Source of the DNA: Candidatus Bathyarchaeota archaeon
GTDB lineage: Archaea; Thermoproteota; CALKCG01; B24; JAGTQN01
Length of the DNA stretch: 5,655 nucleotides
Assembly: GCA_018396395.1 (NCBI GenBank)
Contig: JAGTQN010000062.1
Location: forward strand, 1-5,655
Reading direction: 5' to 3'
Made by a program: the position numbers and the translations under genes. The notes beneath the pieces were generated by a model that saw only the letters and a program-made list of their open reading frames with translations, did not search any database and was not told where the DNA came from. Shown here in pieces: positions 1 through 4,851 of this stretch; position 1 is the first letter of the stretch; each line of letters starts with the position of its first letter.

Positions 1-34
1 TCGACCTTTCCTTTCCTTTCCTTTACTTCCCTTG
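1..34 (+). terminator. Pyrimidine tract with four CCTTT repeats, probable terminator of a unit to the left
   Basis: Positions 5-24 are four tandem CCTTT units, followed by a mostly pyrimidine stretch to about 33. There is no GC hairpin before it. The same kind of tract follows the stop codon of the operon at 3519 and, on the other strand, the stop at 4852. By analogy it probably ends a plus-strand gene lying left of the window. Archaeal transcription is known to terminate at T-rich non-template tracts without a hairpin. The upstream gene is not visible, so this rests on analogy. Confidence 0.4.
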
Positions 35-274
35 TATATGCCATAAGCCCTTCAGCCATTTATCCGCATGGCTTGAAGCCTGGAAAGGCTACTATAGGCT
101 CGTAAGGCATCATAGGGCTTTAAGGAAGGCTTTATGCTAACCCTAGGGATCAGAGCCTTTCCATGCTAAGCCTCGTAAAGGATGCGGTGTTGAAGGCTTA
201 AGGTTATGGCATCGATAAATGCTTTAGAAGCCATATCTGCCAATTTAGATAGTTTGGGCATTGAATTTAAGAGC
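35..274. other. Intergenic region without a convincing gene, rich in inverted repeats
   Basis: No reading frame here looks like a conserved protein, and no tRNA T-loop or box C/D arrangement is visible. The stretch is crowded with GGCTT/AAGCC-type words. It contains a hairpin (TTCAGCCAT at 51-59 against ATGGCTTGAA at 68-77, one bulged base), a palindrome GGCTTGAAGCC (70-80), a 10-bp inverted pair TGGAAAGGCT (81-90) and AGCCTTTCCA (154-163), and the palindrome CCCTAGGG (141-148). Short direct repeats are CTCGTAA (99-105, 172-178) and ATGCTAA (134-140, 163-169). A TATA-like TGTATATG lies at 33-40. A 23-codon ORF (206-277, ATG to TAG, preceded by AAGG) is the only small ORF worth noting; its coding status is doubtful. 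Confidence 0.5.
81..163. repeat. 10-bp perfect inverted repeat enclosing 63 bases
   Basis: TGGAAAGGCT at 81-90 is the exact reverse complement of AGCCTTTCCA at 154-163. In RNA the pair could close a structured domain containing 91-153, where a further short pairing TAGGG (113-117) with CCCTA (141-145) is possible. Whether it is transcribed is unknown. The surrounding sequence repeats GGCT/AGCC words often, so some of the pairing may come from composition. Confidence 0.45.
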
Positions 275-289
275 TAGAGGAATCCTCTA
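275..289. promoter_or_regulatory. 15-bp palindrome, candidate operator upstream of etfB
   Basis: TAGAGGAATCCTCTA is a palindrome with 7-bp perfect arms around one central base. It ends 35 bases before the etfB ATG and its last bases overlap the TATA-like CTAAAAAAT (287-295). A dimeric regulator bound here would cover the BRE/TATA zone of an archaeal promoter, which would suit repression. The symmetry is seen directly; the operator role is inferred from position. Confidence 0.4.
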
Positions 290-295
290 AAAAAT
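287..295 (+). promoter_or_regulatory. Candidate TATA box of the etfB-etfA-glcD operon
   Basis: CTAAAAAAT sits about 30 bases before the etfB ATG. An archaeal TATA element is usually centred about 26 bases before the start of transcription, which would place that start near 315-318 and leave a very short leader. The same 9-mer occurs upstream of the deacylase gene on the other strand (4763-4771). No convincing bacterial -35/-10 pair was seen. Other A/T-rich words nearby (GAATTTAAG at 263-271) are alternatives. Confidence 0.35.
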
Positions 296-324
296 GATGG
301 GCTGAGGATGGTGGATTCCAGAAG

Positions 325-1137
325 ATGGACGAAAAGGGTCTTCACAGCATTGTCCTCATAAAGCAGGTTCCAGATATTGAAAAAGTCCGGTTTGACCATG
401 AGAAAGGAAGGATAGATCGAAGTTCTGCAGAGGCTACTACAAATCCCTTCGACTTAAATGCCTTGGAATTAGCCGTGCAAGTGAAGGAGAAGGTTGGGGG
501 CATCGTCACAGCCCTTAGTATGGGTCCTCCTCAAGCGGAATCGACTTTAAGGGATGCCCTCGCAAGGGGAGCTGATAGAGGAATCCTACTGACGGATCAG
601 AGGTTTGCTGGTGCCGACACCTTGGCTACATCCTATACCCTCGCCATTGCTATCAAAAAGCTCGGCCACTTTGACCTTATCGTATGTGGAGAGAAAACAG
701 TTGATGGGGATACGGCCCAAGTAGGTCCAGAAGTTGCGGAGCATTTGGGTATTCCACATGTCGCCTATGTCTCCGAAGTAAAGAATGTTACGAGAGAGGG
801 TATCATCGTAAATTCGAGGATGGGAAGGAGCTATTATACCTTCTTTCTTAGGTTTCCGGGACTGATAACAGTAACCAAGGATGTAAATGTTCCAAGACTT
901 CCTACCCTTAGAGATATGATGAAAGCTAGGAGAGCCCAGATTCCTGTATGGACGTCTGATGACCTGGTAGATATAGCCCAAAAGGAAAGGTTCGGGATAT
1001 CGGGATCTCCCACCCAAGTCGTTCGGGTCTTCACACCATCTACGGAGGGAAGGATCGGGAAGGTAATCCAAGGAGATGCCGAAAATATAGCGAAGGAGCT
1101 TTTCATCGTTCTAAGGCAATTGGGAATCCTCGGGTGA
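325..1137 (+). CDS. etfB: Electron transfer flavoprotein subunit beta (EtfB/FixA), bifurcating type
   Basis: This is the beta subunit of the EtfAB heterodimer, which accepts electrons from a flavin dehydrogenase in the cytoplasm. It has 270 residues, normal for the family. Visible landmarks are IVLIKQVPD (9-17), NPFDLNALELA (40-50), LSMGPPQAE (64-72), FAGADTLATS (94-103), TVDGDTAQVGPE (125-136) and the tail VPRLPTLRDMMKARR (189-203). The DGDTAQVGP and GADTLATS motifs are those of bacterial and archaeal EtfB that bind a second FAD and can bifurcate; AMP-binding mitochondrial-type EtfB has a DDDxNQTGQ-like sequence instead. ATG 325 is the only start in this frame after the stop at 295-297, with a loose ribosome site (AGGATGGTGGAT, 306-317 region) before it. 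It is the first gene of the operon. Family is certain; the bifurcating class is a motif-based inference. Confidence 0.96.
   Translation: MDEKGLHSIVLIKQVPDIEKVRFDHEKGRIDRSSAEATTNPFDLNALELAVQVKEKVGGIVTALSMGPPQAESTLRDALARGADRGILLTDQRFAGADTLATSYTLAIAIKKLGHFDLIVCGEKTVDGDTAQVGPEVAEHLGIPHVAYVSEVKNVTREGIIVNSRMGRSYYTFFLRFPGLITVTKDVNVPRLPTLRDMMKARRAQIPVWTSDDLVDIAQKERFGISGSPTQVVRVFTPSTEGRIGKVIQGDAENIAKELFIVLRQLGILG
1133..1137 (+). promoter_or_regulatory. Ribosome binding site of etfA that decides its start
   Basis: GGTGA (within GGGTGAT) is followed by 5 bases and then ATG 1143. Its TGA is also the etfB stop codon. The in-frame GTG at 1134 lies inside this site, has no ribosome site of its own upstream, and is therefore unlikely to be the start. 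The glcD site at 2121-2125 has the same core and the same 5-base spacing. Confidence 0.7.
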
Positions 1138-1142
1138 TATCT

Positions 1143-2129
1143 ATGGAAGAGGGTGGTGTTATGGTCTTCGCTGAACAAGAAGATGGGATGGTTCACCCGA
1201 TTACGTACGAGCTTCTTGGAAAGGGTAGGGAACTGGCTGAAAAGCTTGGGAAAGACCTTTCCAGCGTTTTACTTGGATATAATATCGAAAAAGAAGCCCT
1301 GGAGCTCATCTACCATGGAGCTGATACAGTTTTCCTATACGATCATCCTTCATTGAAGGATTTCGATGTCATCCGCTACAAGCAAAACATCGTAAGCCTT
1401 TTAAAAGAAGAAAAGGCGGATATATTCCTCCTTGGAGCGACTCCCATAGGTCGAAGCCTAGGACCTAGGGTTGCCGCTGCCATGGAAACAGGGCTAACGG
1501 CTGATTGTATAGAGCTTGACATCGACGGGGCGGACGGGAGTTTGGTCCAAATAAGGCCTGCCTTTAGCGGGAACATCATAGCCAGAATAAAGACAAGGAC
1601 AAAGCCCCAGATGGCAACTGTCAGATATAAGGTGATGAAAAGGTCCCATAGGGATACCATGCGTAAAGGTCGGATCGTGAGGAGGGAGGTGAAGGAAGTC
1701 AGTGAAACGGGTATTCACCTATTAAAAAAGGAGCCCCTGAAGGGCGTTGATATAAGTGAAGCCGAAGTCATCGTCTCTGGAGGAAGGGGTTTAAGGAAGC
1801 CAGAAGACTTCAAGCTCCTTGAAGAACTTTCTAGACTTTTGGGAGGTACTGTAGGATCCAGTAGGCCCCTTGTGGATGAAGGTTGGATAGGCAGGGAGCA
1901 TCAAGTTGGGTTCAGCGGTAACACGGTTAAACCAAAGGTCTACATCGCATGCGGCATCTCGGGGTCCCCCCAACATCTTTTTGGGATGAGGGACTCGGAA
2001 GTCATCATAGCCATCAACAAGGATCCCTCGGCCCCCATTTTCAAGTTTTCGGATTACTGCATCATTGGAGACCTATACGAGGTTTTACCAGCCTTAATTC
2101 GAGAGATAAAGAAAAGTGTAGGTGAATAA
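1143..2129 (+). CDS. etfA: Electron transfer flavoprotein subunit alpha (EtfA/FixB)
   Basis: This is the alpha subunit of EtfAB. Its C-terminal domain holds the FAD that shuttles electrons between EtfB and the partner dehydrogenase. From ATG 1143 it has 328 residues, a full-length core EtfA. The N-terminal domain opens with VMVFAEQEDG (6-15); GATPIGRSLGPRVA is near 98-111. The FAD domain is complete: VSGGRGL (211-217), VGSSRPLVDEGW (237-248), QVGFSGNTVKPKVYIACG (254-271), ISGSPQHLFGM (272-282), INKDPSAPIF (291-300) and GDLYEVLP (309-316). The usual QVGQTGK segment reads QVGFSGN, so the flavin-contacting Thr is Ser and its neighbour Gln is Phe; the following GISGAIQHL reads GISGSPQHL. There is no N-terminal ferredoxin domain, unlike A. 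woodii LctC. The gene begins 5 bases after etfB. An in-frame GTG at 1134 would add MIS but lies in the ribosome site. Confidence 0.96.
   Translation: MEEGGVMVFAEQEDGMVHPITYELLGKGRELAEKLGKDLSSVLLGYNIEKEALELIYHGADTVFLYDHPSLKDFDVIRYKQNIVSLLKEEKADIFLLGATPIGRSLGPRVAAAMETGLTADCIELDIDGADGSLVQIRPAFSGNIIARIKTRTKPQMATVRYKVMKRSHRDTMRKGRIVRREVKEVSETGIHLLKKEPLKGVDISEAEVIVSGGRGLRKPEDFKLLEELSRLLGGTVGSSRPLVDEGWIGREHQVGFSGNTVKPKVYIACGISGSPQHLFGMRDSEVIIAINKDPSAPIFKFSDYCIIGDLYEVLPALIREIKKSVGE
2120..2125 (+). promoter_or_regulatory. Ribosome binding site of glcD that decides its start
   Basis: AGGTGA is followed by 5 bases and then ATG 2131, and lies in the last codons of etfA. The in-frame GTG at 2122 is part of this site and so is an unlikely start. 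Spacing and core match the etfA site exactly. Confidence 0.7.
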
Positions 2130-2130
2130 T

Positions 2131-3519
2131 ATGGATAGAGATGAAAGGCCTGAGGATATCGTAAAGGCTCTTAAATCGATCGTTGGAAGCCAATGGGTAT
2201 TGACAGAAGAGACGGCCATAGAGGGCTATTTGAGGGATGAGACTCCTGAAGCCATAAGGCCCCATCCTGCCCCATGGGTCGTCCTTGTAAAGCCCTCCAA
2301 GGTCCAAGAAGTTTCAGAAATCCTAAGATTAGCCAATAGTAGGAAGATACCCGTTTTTCCCTTAGGAGGAAGGACAGGTTTAGCAGGGGCAGCTATTCCT
2401 GTCAAGCCTGGCATAGCGATTTCATTGGAAAGGATGAACCGGATCGAAGTAGACCTAGAGAACATGATGGCCGTTGCTGAGGCTGGAGCCACCTTGGGGG
2501 ACCTGATAAAGGCTGCAGAGGAAGGGGGGCTCTCCTTCCCCTTGCATCCAGGAGATGAGGGGGCCCAAATTGGAGGTCTTATTGCGACCAATGCCGGAGG
2601 AGTGAGGGCTGTAAAGCATGGTATAATGAGGAACTTTGTCAAAGGTCTGGAGGTCGTTCTACCAACGGGCGATGTTTTAAACCTAGGTGGAAAGCTTATA
2701 AAGAATAATATGGGCTACAGTCTTCTCAATCTCTTCATAGGAAGCGAAGGGACTTTAGGGGTCATAACGAAGGCTGTCATAAAACTTCTTCCTAAGGCAC
2801 GATATACGGTAACCCTTGTCATACCCTTTGAGAAACGACGGGATGCCCTCCAATCAGCCCAATTAATAATGCGCACAGGAATAATCCCTCTGGCCCTAGA
2901 GTATATGGAATGGGAGGAGATCGAGAGGACTTCAAGGCATCTCGGGGAAGCTTGGCCTGCCAAGGGAAAGGCTCAGCTCCTTATAATCCTGAGCGAGTTT
3001 ACGGAGGAGGGGCTATTACAAGGATGCGAAGAAATCTCAAAGATATGCGAGGATAACCATGCCCTTGAGACCCTGATAGCCGAAAGAAAAGAAGAGCAGG
3101 ATCGAATCCTTAGGATAAGGAGCAATCTTTACACAGCCATAAAGCCCTATGTTTATGACATCCTCGATGTGACCGTCCCTCCCGGAAGGATTAGAGACCT
3201 AATGGACAAGGTCGATGCCATTGCCGAGAAATATGGTACACGCATACCCATCTATGGCCATATTGGTGATGGAAATCTCCATGCCCATATATGGAAGGAG
3301 GAAGGTCGGGGGCTCGAATTTGCCAATAAGGTCAAGAAAGAAATCTATGAGGCCTCTAGAAGCCTCGGAGGAGTCCTAACAGGGGAGCATGGAATAGGAA
3401 AGGTAAGAATCCAAGAAGCCCATCTTGCTTTGGGAGAGAAGGAAATCGAGCTCATCAGGGCTATAAAGGGTGTATTCGATCCTAATGGGATTATGAATCC
3501 TGGAACTATAGCTGGTTAA
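2131..3519 (+). CDS. glcD: FAD-linked D-2-hydroxyacid dehydrogenase, GlcD/D-lactate dehydrogenase type
   Basis: This is a soluble flavoenzyme of the vanillyl-alcohol-oxidase/PCMH family that oxidises a D-2-hydroxy acid to the keto acid; D-lactate, glycolate or D-2-hydroxyglutarate are the family's substrates. From ATG 2131 it has 462 residues, normal for GlcD. The FAD-binding_4 domain shows PLGGRTGLAGAAIP (77-90), IGGLIATNAGGVRAVKHG (147-164) and GSEGTLGVIT (204-213). The C-terminal FAD-oxidase domain shows GHIGDGNLHAHI (376-387) and TGEHGIG (417-423), which supply the metal/substrate His and Glu residues, then FDPNGIMNPGTI (449-460). The usual PPDPSS-like segment before IGG reads HPGDEGAQ. 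There is no cysteine-rich Fe-S domain, so electrons must leave through a partner; the Etf genes directly upstream are the obvious one, as in LctBCD of A. woodii. The gene starts 1 base after etfA. The exact substrate cannot be read from the sequence. Confidence 0.93.
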   Translation: MDRDERPEDIVKALKSIVGSQWVLTEETAIEGYLRDETPEAIRPHPAPWVVLVKPSKVQEVSEILRLANSRKIPVFPLGGRTGLAGAAIPVKPGIAISLERMNRIEVDLENMMAVAEAGATLGDLIKAAEEGGLSFPLHPGDEGAQIGGLIATNAGGVRAVKHGIMRNFVKGLEVVLPTGDVLNLGGKLIKNNMGYSLLNLFIGSEGTLGVITKAVIKLLPKARYTVTLVIPFEKRRDALQSAQLIMRTGIIPLALEYMEWEEIERTSRHLGEAWPAKGKAQLLIILSEFTEEGLLQGCEEISKICEDNHALETLIAERKEEQDRILRIRSNLYTAIKPYVYDILDVTVPPGRIRDLMDKVDAIAEKYGTRIPIYGHIGDGNLHAHIWKEEGRGLEFANKVKKEIYEASRSLGGVLTGEHGIGKVRIQEAHLALGEKEIELIRAIKGVFDPNGIMNPGTIAG

Positions 3520-3527
3520 GGAAGCTA

Positions 3528-3618
3528 TTTCTTCTCTTTTCTTCACTTTTCTTTTCTTGCCTTTTCTTGCCTTTTCTTACCTTTTCTTACCTTTTTCCCT
3601 CTCTTCTTTTTTATTTCC
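3528..3618 (+). terminator. Long pyrimidine tract, probable terminator of the etf-glcD operon
   Basis: Only six purines occur in 91 bases starting 9 bases after the glcD stop. No GC-rich hairpin precedes it. T-rich tracts on the non-template strand are the known archaeal intrinsic terminator. The tract fills most of the 116-base gap between glcD and the convergent deacylase gene. Read in the deacylase direction it is purine-rich and would not act as a T-tract terminator for that gene. Confidence 0.6.
3551..3590 (+). repeat. Tandem 10-bp repeat CTTTTCTT(G/A)C, four copies
   Basis: Four exact-length units run back to back: two CTTTTCTTGC (3551-3570) and two CTTTTCTTAC (3571-3590), followed by a degenerate CTTTTTCCCT (3591-3600). 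Each is roughly two 5-base pyrimidine words, the same scale as CCTTT at 5-24. It lies inside the probable terminator. Confidence 0.8.
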
Positions 3619-3635
3619 GAAGCCCGCCCGAATTT

Positions 3636-4721
3636 TTAACCTATTCCATGGATGGGGAAGATAACTTCCTTTATCCTTTTCACCGTTGCTTTAACGGCTT
3701 CGAAGGAGGATGGAGATTCCTCAGGCTGATAGGCATCGAAGATTTTCGAATACCTTTCCCTATCTTGAGGCTCAACCTCAGATATCGTAACGAACATTAT
3801 CGCCCAGCATCTAGCCACGCTGGGAGGATCGTAGCCTCCACCTCCAAGGATTACAAGCCTTCCATCCGATAGCTCATGGGAAAGGGCATGGATCTTTGAG
3901 GCTATCGTCTCATAGGCTTTCGTCGTCAGTGCGAGGCCTACGAGGGGATCTCCATAATGGGCATCCACGCCAAACTGTTGGATGATGATTTCTGGTTGAA
4001 AGGCCCGAAGTAAAGGTACTGCCACCTGGTCGAAGGCATAAAGAAAGGCTTCATCACCAGTTCCAAAGGGAAGGGGTATGTTGATTGTGTAGCCTTTTCC
4101 CCCATCATCTCCAATTTCATCCACGCTTCCTGTACCTGGATAAAAGAAATCGCCATACCTATGGAAGTCGATTTTCAGAATGGGCTCCCTATAAAGCATG
4201 AGCTGTGTTCCGTCGCCATGGTGTCCGTCTATGTCCAAGATGGCAATGCGCTTGATCCCATAATCTCGCTGAATATGGCGAACTGCAATGACGATATCGT
4301 TGAAGACGCAGAAGCCAGCAGCAGTCCGAGGCTTGGCATGGTGAAGGCCGCCTCCCGGATTGAAGGCATGGGCGACCTCCCCACGCATCACAAGATCGGA
4401 GGCGTATATCGTGCCTCCAACAACGGAGATGGCTCCATCGTAGATGCCTAGGCTGACTGGCGTATCAGGAAATTCTAGATATCCTAATCCAAGGCGGCTC
4501 ATACGCTTGACAAAGCTCACGTATTCTTCCTTGTGGGCGAGGAGAAGATCTTCTTCACGGGCGGGCCTAGGTTCAAAAAGCTTAGCCTTTCCATTGAAGG
4601 CACCGAGGGACTTGAGGAGGTCTAGCGTAAGCCTTTCCCTTATCGGTTGAAAGGGATGATTTGGTCCGAACTGATATTTCTGGTAATCGTCATGATATAC
4701 GAAGGCTGTTACTCCAGGCAT
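3636..4721 (-). CDS. Histone deacetylase/AcuC-family zinc deacylase
   Basis: This is an arginase-deacetylase-fold zinc hydrolase that removes acyl groups from lysine side chains or related amides. It has 361 residues, about the size of bacterial AcuC. The active site looks complete: His-His in GGGLHHA (H127, H128), ILDIDGHHGDG (161-171) with D163 and the zinc ligands D165 and H167, DFHRYGDFFYPGTG (185-198), the third zinc ligand D253 in QFGVDAHYGDPL, and the transition-state Tyr Y297 in LGGGGYDPP, then ARCW (303-306). DAHYGDPL resembles AcuC proteins. AcuC of Bacillus subtilis deacetylates acetyl-CoA synthetase; whether this one acts on a metabolic enzyme, a chromatin protein or an acetylpolyamine cannot be told. 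The only suitable start is ATG 4721, with a weak AAGGAA 11 bases before it. It is convergent with glcD and is its own unit. Confidence 0.93.
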   Translation of the reverse strand: MPGVTAFVYHDDYQKYQFGPNHPFQPIRERLTLDLLKSLGAFNGKAKLFEPRPAREEDLLLAHKEEYVSFVKRMSRLGLGYLEFPDTPVSLGIYDGAISVVGGTIYASDLVMRGEVAHAFNPGGGLHHAKPRTAAGFCVFNDIVIAVRHIQRDYGIKRIAILDIDGHHGDGTQLMLYREPILKIDFHRYGDFFYPGTGSVDEIGDDGGKGYTINIPLPFGTGDEAFLYAFDQVAVPLLRAFQPEIIIQQFGVDAHYGDPLVGLALTTKAYETIASKIHALSHELSDGRLVILGGGGYDPPSVARCWAIMFVTISEVEPQDRERYSKIFDAYQPEESPSSFEAVKATVKRIKEVIFPIHGIG

Positions 4722-4762
4722 ATCGTATCTTATTCCTTCTCTTTCTTTCTTTTTTCTTAAAG

Positions 4763-4771
4763 ATTTTTTAG
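4763..4771 (-). promoter_or_regulatory. Candidate TATA box of the deacylase gene
   Basis: On the minus strand this reads CTAAAAAAT, the same 9-mer as the candidate TATA box before etfB. It begins about 42 bases before the deacylase ATG, which would put the transcription start near 4741 and give a leader of about 20 bases containing AGAAGGA. A second A/T-rich word, CTTTAAGA, follows immediately and is an alternative. Confidence 0.3.
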
Positions 4772-4780
4772 GCTTTAGTG

Positions 4781-4825
4781 AATAGAAAAAATAAAAGAAA
4801 ATAAAAGAAAAGAAAAGAAAGAAAG
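4781..4825 (-). terminator. T-rich tract, probable terminator of the enolase-family gene
   Basis: On the minus strand this is nearly all T and C, with only three purines in 45 bases, and begins 26 bases after the stop codon at 4852. It includes two copies of the 10-mer TTTCTTTTAT (4791-4810 read in reverse) and one variant, again a 5/10-base period. No GC-rich hairpin precedes it. Its presence suggests the deacylase gene downstream is transcribed separately. Confidence 0.55.
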
Positions 4826-4851
4826 CCCTTTTCGGATTTTTGGCTGTTTTG

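Larger units (their letters stand above)
4741..4825. repeat. 13-bp inverted repeat of pyrimidine and purine tracts
   Basis: CTTTCTTTCTTTT (4741-4753) is the exact reverse complement of AAAAGAAAGAAAG (4813-4825), with 59 bases between. A hairpin in RNA or a cruciform is possible. Both arms are low-complexity, so the match may come from composition. The right arm lies in the probable terminator of the enolase-family gene and the left arm in the leader of the deacylase gene. Confidence 0.55.

Noticed and set aside
134..201. Two very short ORFs starting at ATG 134 and ATG 163
   Set aside because: They are only 11 and 12 codons long and have no ribosome site or protein-like feature.
293..305. Box C/D-like words ATGATGG and CTGA before etfB
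   Set aside because: The two boxes are almost adjacent, leaving no room for a guide, and no second pair is present.
586..1071. Minus-strand ORF of 161 codons
   Set aside because: It is antisense to etfB, which has full conserved motifs; the minus-strand product has no recognisable domain.
2226..2642. Minus-strand ORF of 138 codons
   Set aside because: It is a shadow of glcD, with Pro/Ser/Ala-rich composition and no motif.
3611..3636. GC-rich CCGAAGCCCGCCCGAA next to TTTTT as a hairpin terminator
   Set aside because: The GC-rich part is a direct rather than inverted arrangement and does not fold into a stem; the T run is on the wrong strand for the deacylase gene.
3567..3872. Plus-strand ORF of 101 codons starting in the pyrimidine tract
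   Set aside because: It lies mostly antisense to the deacylase gene, begins in the tandem repeat and encodes a Phe/Leu-rich low-complexity start; no family is recognisable.
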